From contig JAFAZX010000064.1 of the NCBI GenBank assembly GCA_019239425.1, positions 62,001-126,000 on the forward strand: a stretch of 64,000 bases of DNA. The letters run 5' to 3'. Origin of the DNA: Acidobacteriota bacterium. Its GTDB lineage: Bacteria; Acidobacteriota; Blastocatellia; Pyrinomonadales; Pyrinomonadaceae. Below, piece after piece: positions 44,164 to 52,632 of this stretch; the first letter of the stretch is position 1; each line of letters opens with the position of its first letter. Under the pieces are notes generated by a model. The model saw only the letters and a program-made list of their open reading frames with translations, was not told the origin of the DNA and ran no database searches. The translations under genes and the position numbers were made by a program.

Positions 44164-45663
44164 TCAGAAAGCGCCGCCCTGCGTGAAGCCGCCGAACCAC
44201 TGCGGCGTGGGGAAGCTGCGCGCCACCGGCCGGAACGGGCGCGCCGCCGCCAGCGCTCGCGTCGCCAGGGGCAGGCCGTTCCCTTGAAGCAGCGGCGGCA
44301 TCCCGAGGTTGACCGTGCTGCTCCGGATGATCGACCTCACGTACTCCGGCTGGCGCGCGTCGCCCGTGCGGACGGCCGGGTAGGCTTCGAGGATGAGCGC
44401 CGCCAGCGCGGCGACGAGCGGCGAGGCGAACGAGGTGCCGTCCCAAGCCACGTACCCCGTCGGCACGGTCGAGAGGATCGCCACGCCCGGCGCGCAGACC
44501 TCGACCTCCGGCCCGAAGTTCGAGAACTCCGCGCCGAAGAGTTCGCCGAGCGGGTCGACGATGTTCGTGATGGCGCGCGTGTGGTCGCTGTCCTCTGGGA
44601 AGGTGCCGAAGCGGCCGAGGGCGCTGACGGCGATGCTCGTCTGGAACGCGGCCGGGTAGGCGACCGTGGTGCTGCTGTTGCCCGCGGCGGCGACGCAGGT
44701 GATGCCGCGCTGGTAGGCGTCGAAGAGGACGTTTTCGAGCGCGGCGGCGCGCTCGGTCGTGCCGAGGCTCATGTTGATGACGTCCATGCGGTTGCGGATG
44801 CACCACTCGACCGCCTCGACGATGTCGCTGGTGTAGCCGCCGGGGAAGACCTTGACCGAGTAGATTTCGGCGTCGGGCGCGCCGCCCGTGATGCCGATGT
44901 TGTTGTTGAGCCCCGCGATGATGCCGCCGCAGTGCGTGCCGTGCCCCTTCTCGTCAACGAACCAGTCGCCCTCGTTCTGCCCGTCGAGGGTGTTGAAGCC
45001 GCCGGAGGGGCGGAGGTCTGCGAGCTGGTTGGTGATGCCGCTGTCGATGATGCCGACGCGGACGCCGCGGCCGCGCCACTGCCGGTTCACGCGCGGGAAG
45101 CCCATCAGGCGGTGGCCCCAGTCGAAGGCCCCCGTGACGAGCAGCGGCTTGAGCCGGATTTCGAGCGACTGCACACCGTTGAGGTCTACGTTCTCGACGA
45201 CGCGCGACCAGTACGTGTTGCGCGGCGAAGCGACGACCTTGAGCAGGTACGACTCGCTGCACTCAAGCATCGCCACGCCCTGCGCGTCGGTCTCGGCCTT
45301 GTAGGCGACGGCCTCGCCGACGCCGTAGACGGTCACGCCCGCGACGGGCTGGCCCGTCGTCAGGTCTTTGACCGAGACGGCGAGCACCTGCTCGCCCGTG
45401 CCCGGCACGACCTGCGGCAGCAAGGGCGCGGGCATCACGTCGATGGGGTGGTCTGGCTCGATGATGAGGTTCGGGTGGCGCTGCTCCAGCTCGCGCCTCT
45501 GCTCCTCGGTCATCGAGACGACGTGGCGCCCGACCGAGGTGCTCTTAATCAGCTCGGCCTCCTCGTTGGCGTCGATGAAGTTCTTCAAGTCCTGGAGCGT
45601 CTCGGGGTCGAGCTGTGGGGCGTTCCTGTTGCTGACGATGTAGCGTCTCTTCTCAACGGACAT
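44164..45663 (-). CDS. Subtilisin-like S8 peptidase of the RiPP operon
   Basis: 499 aa. There is no signal peptide. Residues 1-85 are a helical region, and about 90-175 are a carboxypeptidase-regulatory-like beta domain (VSVKDLTTGQPVAGVTVYGV). The S8 catalytic domain (about 195-430) holds D207 (GIIDSG), H241 (GHGTH), N329 (AAGNSS) and S411 (GTSFASP). A short tail ends in Gly/Phe-rich QWFGGFTQGGAF. In RiPP clusters such proteases remove leaders, as in cyanobactin PatA/PatG. It lies 30 nt after the SagB-type gene. A cytoplasmic site of action is implied. Confidence 0.92.
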   Translation of the reverse strand: MSVEKRRYIVSNRNAPQLDPETLQDLKNFIDANEEAELIKSTSVGRHVVSMTEEQRRELEQRHPNLIIEPDHPIDVMPAPLLPQVVPGTGEQVLAVSVKDLTTGQPVAGVTVYGVGEAVAYKAETDAQGVAMLECSESYLLKVVASPRNTYWSRVVENVDLNGVQSLEIRLKPLLVTGAFDWGHRLMGFPRVNRQWRGRGVRVGIIDSGITNQLADLRPSGGFNTLDGQNEGDWFVDEKGHGTHCGGIIAGLNNNIGITGGAPDAEIYSVKVFPGGYTSDIVEAVEWCIRNRMDVINMSLGTTERAAALENVLFDAYQRGITCVAAAGNSSTTVAYPAAFQTSIAVSALGRFGTFPEDSDHTRAITNIVDPLGELFGAEFSNFGPEVEVCAPGVAILSTVPTGYVAWDGTSFASPLVAALAALILEAYPAVRTGDARQPEYVRSIIRSSTVNLGMPPLLQGNGLPLATRALAAARPFRPVARSFPTPQWFGGFTQGGAF

Positions 45664-45693
45664 GGCGTCTCCTTTCCTTTGGACGGGGCGGAA

Positions 45694-46443
45694 TCAGGCC
45701 GGGCGCGGGACGCCGACGGCGACGTTGTAGAGGGCGATCTCGGTGATGTCGTTGAGGCCGAGCAGGCGGTTGAAGGCGGCGTCCACGAAGCCGCCGTCGG
45801 CCGTCGCGCCGAGGCCGTAGGCGGTGCTCAGCAGGTAGAAGTTCTGCGCGACGTGCCCGGCTTCGAGGAGCATGTAGCGGTAGCCGCGCTCCTTGTAACG
45901 CGGGCGGATGCGCCCAGGGAAGCCCGCGATGACGAAGACGACGCTAGCGTCGGCGATGTACGGCTGCCCGAGCGTCCACTCGGCGAGCTGCGTGCGAAAG
46001 TCTCCGGGGCGCAGAAGCTCCAGGCTGTGGTCGATGTTCGCGTAGTGGTAGACGCCGGGCCGGATGTTCAGGGCGCGCAGCACGACGGGGTAGATTTCGA
46101 GCGGGTAGGTCGCCCCGGCCGAGGGCGCGGCGCGGCGGAAGGGCACGGACGGCAGGGGGAAGTTCGACGGCGCAGTGAAGCCGCAGCCGAAGGCGAGCAG
46201 GCGCGACAGGAGGTCTTGCGAGAGTGGCACGCGCGGGTCGTAGTCGCGGCAGGTCACGCGGCCAAGGACGGCCTCTTCGAGCTCGACCCCGCGCACGGCC
46301 GAGACCTTCGGCAGACGCACGCGGCCGAGGAAGACGCCCGGCTCAATCGGCGGCAGGTCGTCGAGGTCGGCGCCGACGTCGAAGGGCGTGATCTTGCTGT
46401 TCTCGTGGAAAAGCTCGGCGGGGTCGCTCTCCGGGTCGGTCAT
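45694..46443 (-). CDS. SagB-type dehydrogenase (azoline oxidase)
   Basis: 249 aa. This is an FMN-dependent nitroreductase-fold enzyme of the SagB type, which oxidises azolines to thiazoles or oxazoles. Visible family features are FHENSKITP at the start, RVTCRDYDPRVPLSQDLLSRLL, the FMN and catalytic loop RRAAPSAGATYPLEIYPVVL, HVAQNFYLLSTAYGLGA and the end FNRLLGLNDITEIALYNVAVG. It follows the YcaO gene after 59 nt, with GGGAGGAG before the ATG. Together with YcaO and the ThiF-like protein it completes the azole-forming set. Confidence 0.93.
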   Translation of the reverse strand: MTDPESDPAELFHENSKITPFDVGADLDDLPPIEPGVFLGRVRLPKVSAVRGVELEEAVLGRVTCRDYDPRVPLSQDLLSRLLAFGCGFTAPSNFPLPSVPFRRAAPSAGATYPLEIYPVVLRALNIRPGVYHYANIDHSLELLRPGDFRTQLAEWTLGQPYIADASVVFVIAGFPGRIRPRYKERGYRYMLLEAGHVAQNFYLLSTAYGLGATADGGFVDAAFNRLLGLNDITEIALYNVAVGVPRPA

Positions 46444-46502
46444 ACTCCTCCCTCAAGTTGCCAATGGTGTTTGAGACTCTGTCCGCGCCGCCAGGCCGGC
46501 GC

Positions 46503-47849
46503 CTACGGGAAGGGGTGCGGGAAGCGGTTCAGCTCCGAAGCCAGCGTGGGGCGCGTGCGGTAGCCCATGCGGACGGGGGCGTCGTAGATGCGCCGGCCGC
46601 CGAAGTGCTGCCAGCGCATGCCGAAGTCTATCGGCTGCGCGCCGGGGATGAGCACCTTGACCACCTTGAAGCCGAGCGCGCCCACGTCCGGGGCCGTCAG
46701 GTCGACGGCGATGACTTCGAGGTCGAGGGCGGCGAGCCGCCCGACGCAGTAGTCGATGTCTTCCAGCACGTCGTCAGACTTCTTCGAAGGGAGGTCGCGC
46801 GGCCGCACAAACGCGCGCGGGCGCAGGAGCACGTCGAGCGCCGGGAGGCGCTCGGGCGAGCAGTAGAAGAGCCCGTGGTCTTCCATCGTCGACACCTGTT
46901 CGGGCGCTTGCGGCATGGGGCTCCGGCCCTCCAGGTGGTGGCGGATGTAGAGGTGGTTGGCCGCGAGCTCCTGTAAGGCGCGGACGATGGCGCGCTCGGG
47001 GTCGAGGTCGGCCGCGGCCGAGACGACGGCCGCGGGCCAGCCCGGCGCGCGCGAGGTCATCACGGCCACCGCCGCGGGGATGCCGATGTCGGTCGTGATG
47101 TTGGAACAGTGCAGGCGGACGGGCGCGCTGTGGTAGCGGTCGAGCGTCTGCCGCGCCTCCTCCGATTCGAGCGCCGTGAGGTCGAAGGCGGGGACGGGCA
47201 GGTTGTTGTACCAGAAGACCATGAACGAGTCGCGCTCGACGACCTCGCAGATGCCGCCGAGGATGGCCTCCTCGAACGTGTTGGCGCAGGCGTACCCGCT
47301 GACCGGCCCGGACTCGAACCACTGCTCCGGCTCAAGCCCCATCCCGAGGTGCACCAGCGAGGCGGGGACGAGCGTCGGCCGTTTGTGGGTCACAGAGTAG
47401 CCCTGCGCCCAGGGGATGACCGTGTCGTCGGTGATTTCGCGGTAGGGGAAGTGCGGGTCTTGGAACTGCTCCGGGTGGAAGAGGACGAAGCGGCGCGGGT
47501 AGACGGCCTGCGACTTGACCTTGCGGTAGGGCGCGTGGACGACGTCGCTGTGGTCGTTGACGTCGCTGCTGTAGCGCTCGACCGACTCGCCGACGGCCTT
47601 GACGAGCGCGACCTTCTCGGTGAGCGCCGTGCTGCCCGTGCCGCGGTTGCTGTAGCGGCCGGTGACGCGGCTGAGGTCGGGCATCGTCGCGTGGCAGTGG
47701 ACGAACTGCGGCTCGTCGGGCCGGCACCTGTAGAAGTTGAGCGACTGGATGAGGCCGACAAAGGGGTCGACGAGGTGCGGGACGACGCCGAGCGTCTGCC
47801 GGATGTCGCTGCGCCTTCGGCTTTGCAGCTTGAACTGTTCTTTAGCCAT
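46503..47849 (-). CDS. YcaO cyclodehydratase
   Basis: 448 aa. The ATP-binding YcaO motifs are present: GRYSNRGTGSTALTEKVAL, AVGESVERYSSD (87-95), GGICEVVERDSFMVFWYN and ERAIVRALQELAANHLYIR. The C-terminus ends in PHPFP, matching the PxPxP tail of azoline-forming YcaO proteins. It phosphorylates the peptide backbone to cyclise Cys (or Ser/Thr) side chains into azolines. The start overlaps the end of the ThiF-like gene by 8 nt. Here the likely substrates are the Cys residues of the two Pro-Cys-rich proteins upstream. Confidence 0.95.
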   Translation of the reverse strand: MAKEQFKLQSRRRSDIRQTLGVVPHLVDPFVGLIQSLNFYRCRPDEPQFVHCHATMPDLSRVTGRYSNRGTGSTALTEKVALVKAVGESVERYSSDVNDHSDVVHAPYRKVKSQAVYPRRFVLFHPEQFQDPHFPYREITDDTVIPWAQGYSVTHKRPTLVPASLVHLGMGLEPEQWFESGPVSGYACANTFEEAILGGICEVVERDSFMVFWYNNLPVPAFDLTALESEEARQTLDRYHSAPVRLHCSNITTDIGIPAAVAVMTSRAPGWPAAVVSAAADLDPERAIVRALQELAANHLYIRHHLEGRSPMPQAPEQVSTMEDHGLFYCSPERLPALDVLLRPRAFVRPRDLPSKKSDDVLEDIDYCVGRLAALDLEVIAVDLTAPDVGALGFKVVKVLIPGAQPIDFGMRWQHFGGRRIYDAPVRMGYRTRPTLASELNRFPHPFP

Positions 47850-48747
47850 GGGTCAATTTGTCGGCGACGTTCTGCGGCAGCCCGCGCTGGTTGTGGTAGC
47901 CGCACGCGGGGCAGTTCGGCAGGCGCAGGACGCGGTGGTAGGTCATCGCCGGGGCGTAGAAGTCCACGCGCAGGATGTGGCCGACGGTCTGCGGGTGCGT
48001 CGTGCCCGTGAGCAGGCGGAAGGCTTCGAGGGCGACGAGGTGGCCGAGGACGGCGACGAGCGGGCGCGGCGCGACCACCTCGCTCCTGACGCCCGGCAGC
48101 TCGCGCAGCCAGTTCTCGTACTGCCTCACCTCTTCATAGTTCGGCAGGTTCGCGTTGCGCCTCAGCTCGTAGCATTGATAACAGGGACTCTGGCGCGGGA
48201 TGACGGTCGGCCCGACGATGCCGACGCCCTGGTAGATTTGGCCGACAATCAAGCGCCGGTTCGCGCGCAGCGCCGCCTGGTTGAGGACGTGGAGGAGGTG
48301 CGGGGCCGGCGAGTCGAGGCAGGCGACGACGCAGTCCGTGCCGCCGAGCGCGCCCTCGACGTGCTCGACCGAAGTGAGGTCGGCCGTCTTGACCGACGCC
48401 TCGACGTGTCGGTTACGCCGCGCGACGTGCGCCGCGAGCGCCTCGGCGCGCGGGCGGCCCGCGTCCTCGGCTTCAAGCAGGGCGCTCGCGCGCGTGTCCT
48501 CGGGCGTCGCCTTGGCGGGGTCGAGCAGTTGCAGTTGGCCCACGCCGGCCGCGGCCAGAGAGTTTGCCGCGTGTGAGCCGACGGCTCCCGCCCCCACGAG
48601 CAGCACGCGCGCACGTGCGAGCGACTTCTGCACAGACCTGCCGTCGGCCTGCCCGTGCGCGAAGAACTGCACCTGGTCGTCGTACAACTCCTCTGTCTTC
48701 TCCTTTACGACGTTCCGCTTCTTCTCTGGTGTGTGTGTGTCGGCCAC
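47842..48747 (-). CDS. ThiF/E1-like partner of the YcaO enzyme
   Basis: About 301 aa. The E1-like Rossmann domain begins near residue 45 with RVLLVGAGAVGSHAANSLAAAGVG and continues with CVVACLDSPAPHLLHVLNQAAL. Two CxxC pairs (SPCYQC and PNCPAC) look like a zinc site. Such proteins present the precursor to YcaO (cyclodehydratase C/F partner, TIGR03882-like). I see no separate N-terminal peptide-clamp domain in the first 40 residues. The GTG at 48747 is preferred because GGGAGAGG lies just before it; an earlier GTG at 48807 would lie inside a strong hairpin. Confidence 0.88.
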   Translation of the reverse strand: MADTHTPEKKRNVVKEKTEELYDDQVQFFAHGQADGRSVQKSLARARVLLVGAGAVGSHAANSLAAAGVGQLQLLDPAKATPEDTRASALLEAEDAGRPRAEALAAHVARRNRHVEASVKTADLTSVEHVEGALGGTDCVVACLDSPAPHLLHVLNQAALRANRRLIVGQIYQGVGIVGPTVIPRQSPCYQCYELRRNANLPNYEEVRQYENWLRELPGVRSEVVAPRPLVAVLGHLVALEAFRLLTGTTHPQTVGHILRVDFYAPAMTYHRVLRLPNCPACGYHNQRGLPQNVADKLTHG

Positions 48748-48784
48748 GTCCCTCTCCCTGCGGCGGATGATTAAATTATTCGGG

Positions 48785-48816
48785 GGGGCGGGCGTCAATA
48801 CCTGCACGCCCGCCCC
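48785..48816 (-). terminator. Attenuator-like hairpin after precursor gene B
   Basis: A perfect 11-bp stem (48785-48795 with 48806-48816, 10-nt loop) lies between the stop of the second precursor-like gene and the ThiF-like start. On the minus strand AATAATTTAAT follows, not a clean T-run. It probably reduces read-through into the enzyme genes so that precursor exceeds enzyme. Confidence 0.6.
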
Positions 48817-48830
48817 GTCTCATGTGCCCA

Positions 48831-49649
48831 CTACCTCAGGCACGGTTGGGGTGGGTTGATGATACACGGGAGGATGCGACACGGGCTCGGCGGTCTGATG
48901 ATGCACGGGCCCGGCGGGTTGATGCGACACGGCAGGGGCGGCCTGATGATGCACGGCACAGCCGCCTGCGTTTGCGCCGCCTCCGCGCCGCCGCCGCCTC
49001 CGGTCTGCCCCGTGTGGCACGCCGCCGGGTGCGGCATAATGACGCACGGCGCTGTCACGCACGGCGGCCTGCACGGCGGCTGCGATTGCGCGGCCTCCTC
49101 GCCGCCGGTTCCCGCAGTCTGCGCCGCGATGCAGGGCTTGGCCTGCTCGGCGGCGATGCACGGCGGCCTGGGTCTGGCCTGCTCGGCGGCGATGCACGGC
49201 GGGGCCGGGCACGGGCACGGGCAAGGTAGGCACGGCCTGCACGGCGGCCTGCACGGCGGGTTGCACGGCGGCCTGCACGGCGGGTTACACGGCGGGTTGC
49301 ACGGCCCGCACGGCCCGCACGGGAACGGGCACGGTATGGGAGCTGCTGCCCCCGCTCCGCCGGCCCCGGTTCCTGCCGCGTACGACTCGTAACTGCCCGC
49401 GCCGCCGCCTCCGCCGTAACCGCCGTACGGGTCGCTACCATATGACTCGTAGCCGCCGCCGTAGCCGCCGGAGGGGTCGTATCCTCCACCTCCGTACGGG
49501 TCGCTGCCGTAGCCGCCGTAAGGGTCTGCGCCGTACGACTCGTATCCCCCGCCGCCGCCGTAGCCGCCGTAGGGGTCACTGCCGTACGACTCGTATCCCC
49601 CGCTATAGCCGTACCCGTATGGGTCAGCACCATAGCCTTGATAACTCAT
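48831..49649 (-). CDS. Putative RiPP precursor B (Gly/Tyr + Pro/Cys-rich)
   Basis: 272 aa, with AAAGGAG before the ATG. Residues 1-95 are Gly/Tyr-rich with repeats such as GGYESYGSDPYGGYG. The junction reads SYESYAAG. Residues 105-272 are Pro/Cys-rich and hold 26 Cys; by eye 25 of them follow Pro (CNPPCNPPCRPPC, PPCIAAEQA repeats, CIIRPP repeats). There is no signal peptide or membrane helix, and the protein matches no enzyme family. Its place between a radical SAM gene and ThiF/YcaO/SagB genes makes it a candidate modified peptide, but it is far longer than usual precursors. A structural coat-like protein is the alternative. Confidence 0.75.
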   Translation of the reverse strand: MSYQGYGADPYGYGYSGGYESYGSDPYGGYGGGGGYESYGADPYGGYGSDPYGGGGYDPSGGYGGGYESYGSDPYGGYGGGGGAGSYESYAAGTGAGGAGAAAPIPCPFPCGPCGPCNPPCNPPCRPPCNPPCRPPCRPCLPCPCPCPAPPCIAAEQARPRPPCIAAEQAKPCIAAQTAGTGGEEAAQSQPPCRPPCVTAPCVIMPHPAACHTGQTGGGGGAEAAQTQAAVPCIIRPPLPCRINPPGPCIIRPPSPCRILPCIINPPQPCLR

Positions 49650-49704
49650 CGCGGTCTCCTTTCCGCGCCCCGCGGAGGGGCGCTTGTCGGGTGGGAGTGT
49701 TGGT

Positions 49705-49734
49705 CGGGGCGTCTTTGGATGAGTGGACGCCCCG
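49705..49734 (-). terminator. Hairpin between the two precursor genes
   Basis: A perfect 9-bp stem (49705-49713 with 49726-49734) lies 36 nt past the stop of precursor gene A and about 55 nt before the start of gene B. No T-run follows. It may be a weak terminator or an mRNA-stabilising structure that sets relative precursor levels. Confidence 0.5.
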
Positions 49735-49769
49735 GCTTGAGAGATGCTCGCGTTAACCTGTCCGACCTC

Positions 49770-50612
49770 TCAACGGTTGAACGGCCCCGGGTCTATGCAA
49801 CACGGTTGAGGCAGGATCGGCCTCGGCCGCGGGAAGATCCCGATGGGCGAGGGCCTGATCGGCCCCGGAAGAATGGGTCTGGGAAAGATCGGCCTGATGG
49901 GGCCGATAGGAAAGTCGAAGCTGCTCGGCGTGGCCTGTGCGCCGCCACCTCCGCCAGCCGCAGGATCCACGATGCAGGGTGCGCAGGGCGGCCTGTCACA
50001 CGGGATGCACGCGGGCGGCCTGCACGGCGGGCGACACGGCGGCCTGCACGGCGGCCTGCAGGGCGGGTTGCACGGCGGATTACAGGGCGGGAAGCAGGGC
50101 GGGTTACAGGGCGCACACGGCCTGCAAGGCGCGGGACAAGGGGCCGGGATTGCCTGCGGCCCCGGCGCGGCTGCGGCGAACGACTCATAACCGCCACCGC
50201 CGCCGTAGCCGCCGTAGCCGCCGTATGGGTCGCCCCCGCCGTAGGGGTCATAACCCCCGCCGCCGCCGTATGGGTCGGCGCCGTACGACTCGTAACCGCC
50301 GTAGCCGCCGTAGCCGCCGCCGTAAGGGTCGCCTCCGTATGAGGCGTAGCCGCCGCCGCCGCCGCCGCCACCGCCACCACCGCCGCCTCCGCCTCCCTGA
50401 CTCTCGACGGGAAGCTCCTTCCTCTCGCCTTTCTCGTTCACCTCCTCGGCCTTGACGACCTGCTTGGTCGCCTTGTTGACGGTGTAGACGTATTGGATCG
50501 TCTCACCCGCGTCCCCCTCTCCGCCCTGTCCGGTGGTGGTTTGTCCGCCCCCTCCGGGCTGCCCGGTGGCGCCTTCGCCGCCGCCGGGTGAGGCATCTTT
50601 TTTACTCGACAT
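49770..50612 (-). CDS. Putative RiPP precursor A (Gly/Tyr + Pro/Cys-rich)
   Basis: 280 aa with a near-perfect AGGAGGT ribosome-binding site. Residues 1-72 are a distinct, partly ordered N-terminus (ETIQYVYTVNKATKQVVKAE) that could be the recognition leader. A run of 16 Gly and GGYESYGADPYGG-type repeats follow (about 73-150), with the junction GGYESFAAAAPG. The Pro/Cys domain (about 155-220) has CNPPCNPPCRPPCRPPC arrays. A Pro/Ile/Arg-rich tail ends in PQPCCIDPGPFNR. I count 17 Cys, 15 of them after Pro. It shares design and junction motif with precursor B, so the two are paralogues. No known family was recognised. Confidence 0.75.
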   Translation of the reverse strand: MSSKKDASPGGGEGATGQPGGGGQTTTGQGGEGDAGETIQYVYTVNKATKQVVKAEEVNEKGERKELPVESQGGGGGGGGGGGGGGGGYASYGGDPYGGGYGGYGGYESYGADPYGGGGGYDPYGGGDPYGGYGGYGGGGGYESFAAAAPGPQAIPAPCPAPCRPCAPCNPPCFPPCNPPCNPPCRPPCRPPCRPPCRPPACIPCDRPPCAPCIVDPAAGGGGGAQATPSSFDFPIGPIRPIFPRPILPGPIRPSPIGIFPRPRPILPQPCCIDPGPFNR

Positions 50613-50712
50613 CTGGTTTTACCTCCTGAAGAGTGATGACTCTTGTGCGGGCTCCGACTCTCGTGAGAAGCCCGCCTCTGCCGTCCGTCCCTTGCCGTGG
50701 ATCGTTGAGTAT

Positions 50713-52632
50713 TCAGTAGGCGGCCGCCGCCTCCCGGCTCGGGTGGCCCGGGTAGACGAGGGGCAGGGCCGCCGCCACCTGCGGGGCCGGCCGCGCCGGG
50801 ATCGCGAGGCTCAGATATTGATCGCGGTCGCGGGCCATCAGTCTGATCGAGACGAGGTGGTCTAAGAAGGCGCGTGCCTCCGCCTCGCTCGGCGGCGGGT
50901 CGGCGCCGGGCGCGTGCGACTCGGAGAGCCGCCGCAGGATGCTCGACATCGAGCGCGCCTGGTCGCAGAAGTCGTAGAGGTCGCTCTGCCAGCCGCGCAG
51001 GGTCGTGCGGCGCGCGAGCGCGTTCGGGCGCGTGTCCTCGATGACGAGCGCGCCGTCGGCCGCCGCCGAATACAACAGTTCCGAAGCGCCGCCGTCCCTG
51101 ATGCCGCGCCACTCGTGGAGCTTGTCGATGACGGGGCCGATGTACTCGTTCGGGTCGAGGCCGTCGCCGTGCTCGTACTGGTAGAAGTAGGCGATCTCGG
51201 CGAGGTCTGATTCGGGGAACGGGTAGAGGTAGCGGTAGACCTTCATCGGCCGCGCGTTGACGAGGCCGAACGAGGCCGGGTCCATGAAGTAGGGGCTGAA
51301 ACGGTCGAGGCGGATCGGGCCGTAGCCGTCGGGCGGCGCCAGGTGGAGCATGCTCTCGATGAGCGGCATCATCTCCTCGTAGTCCTGCGCGCTCTCGCCG
51401 GGGAAGCCGTAGAGCAGGTTCCAGCTCGGCGTGACGCCGAACTGCTGGCACCACTTGATGAGCTGGACGTTCTGCAAAGGCGAGACGCCCTTCCGCATCA
51501 GCGTCAGCATCTTCTGGTGCAGGCTCTCGATGCCGGGCTGAATCATCTTCACGCCCGCCTCGCCGAGGAGCTTCACCTGCTCCTTCGACATGTTAGCCTT
51601 CACCTCGTAGAAGAGCTGGAGCCGGAGCTTGCGCCGCTTCAGCTCCGGCAGCAGCTCCTTGAAGTAGTGCACGTCCATGATGTTGTCCACGGCCGCGATC
51701 TGGCTGACGGGGTAGCGCGCGACGAGGTGCAGAATCTCTTCGAGGGCGCGCGGCTGGCTCTTGGCGCGGAAGCTCATCGAGAGGGCGTTGAGGCCGCAGA
51801 AGGTGCAGTGGTGCTTGGCCCCCCACCAGCACCCGCGCGAGGTCTCGACCTGCACCATCTGGGCGATGTGGCGCGGGACGGAGGTCTGTTCGATCTGCTC
51901 GAAGAAGTCGTCGTAGTCGGGGTAGGGGAGCGAGTCCATCTCCTTGACGGGCTCGGGGTGCCCCGTGAAGACGCTCCGGCGCCCGTCGCGGTAGACCAGC
52001 CCGCGCACGTCCGCGACCGGACGCCCGCGCCGCAGGCGCTCGACGAACTCGGGGAAGCTGTGGTCGGCCTCGCCCGTGAAGACGTAGTCGAGGAAGGGGA
52101 AGCAGCGGTGGAGCGCCTCGCCCATCGGGGCCTCGCAGTTGGCCCCGCCCATGACGATGACCTTGTCGGGGTAGCGCGTCTTGACGGCGTGGGCGAGGGC
52201 GAGCGACGCCAGGTTCTGCTCGAAGGTCGAGGTGAAGCCGACCATCCAGTAGCGATCCCAGTCCACGCTCTTCAGGCAGTATTCGAGGAACCGGCCGACG
52301 AAGCGCCTGACGTAGCGGATGCGCTCGACGTCCTCCTCCGAGACGCGGTTGTTTTCGCGGATGTGGCGGAAGTAGCCCTCGCCGTCGACCAGCGCGTCGC
52401 CGAAGAAGTGGTGCGCGAAGACCCACTCGCCGGCGAAGATCGTGTGGTCGAGCTCGCCGCTGAACCACTGGTAGAACTCCGGCCCCAGCCAGTCGGCCAT
52501 GACGAGGTTGAAGTAGCGCGTCTCGCAGGGGATGCCGCGAGACTTGAGCGCCGTTTGCAGAAGACCGATGCCGATCTGCGGGCGGTCGGCCCCGCTGAAG
52601 GGCATGTTTATCAGCAGCACCGCGTCTTTCAT
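50713..52632 (-). CDS. B12-dependent radical SAM RiPP maturase
   Basis: About 639 aa. An N-terminal cobalamin-binding-like domain (about 3-200; LLINMPFSGADRPQIGIGLLQ, VIVMGGANCEAPMGEA) is followed by the radical SAM barrel. The Fe-S cysteines are spaced CX7CX2C (C268, C276, C279; RGCWWGAKHHCTFCGLN), typical of the ribosomal-peptide maturation radical SAM protein 1 family (TIGR03975). These enzymes often C-methylate unactivated carbons. The ATG at 52632 has GGAGGGCG upstream. It is the first gene of the operon and ends 100 nt before precursor A. Confidence 0.92.
   Translation of the reverse strand: MKDAVLLINMPFSGADRPQIGIGLLQTALKSRGIPCETRYFNLVMADWLGPEFYQWFSGELDHTIFAGEWVFAHHFFGDALVDGEGYFRHIRENNRVSEEDVERIRYVRRFVGRFLEYCLKSVDWDRYWMVGFTSTFEQNLASLALAHAVKTRYPDKVIVMGGANCEAPMGEALHRCFPFLDYVFTGEADHSFPEFVERLRRGRPVADVRGLVYRDGRRSVFTGHPEPVKEMDSLPYPDYDDFFEQIEQTSVPRHIAQMVQVETSRGCWWGAKHHCTFCGLNALSMSFRAKSQPRALEEILHLVARYPVSQIAAVDNIMDVHYFKELLPELKRRKLRLQLFYEVKANMSKEQVKLLGEAGVKMIQPGIESLHQKMLTLMRKGVSPLQNVQLIKWCQQFGVTPSWNLLYGFPGESAQDYEEMMPLIESMLHLAPPDGYGPIRLDRFSPYFMDPASFGLVNARPMKVYRYLYPFPESDLAEIAYFYQYEHGDGLDPNEYIGPVIDKLHEWRGIRDGGASELLYSAAADGALVIEDTRPNALARRTTLRGWQSDLYDFCDQARSMSSILRRLSESHAPGADPPPSEAEARAFLDHLVSIRLMARDRDQYLSLAIPARPAPQVAAALPLVYPGHPSREAAAAY

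Noticed and set aside
43199..44806. PRMT reading frame extended upstream to 44806
   Set aside because: The extra N-terminal part is an out-of-frame translation of the S8 protease; the PRMT domain begins at the ATG at 44152.
48856..49392. Plus-strand His/Gly/Met-rich open frame over precursor B
   Set aside because: Mirror image of the Pro/Cys repeats; the minus strand has the good ribosome-binding site and the operon context.
48850..50400. Dense short direct repeats resembling a CRISPR array
   Set aside because: The repeats are in frame and code for Gly/Tyr and Pro/Cys units; there are no unique spacers of constant length and no cas genes.
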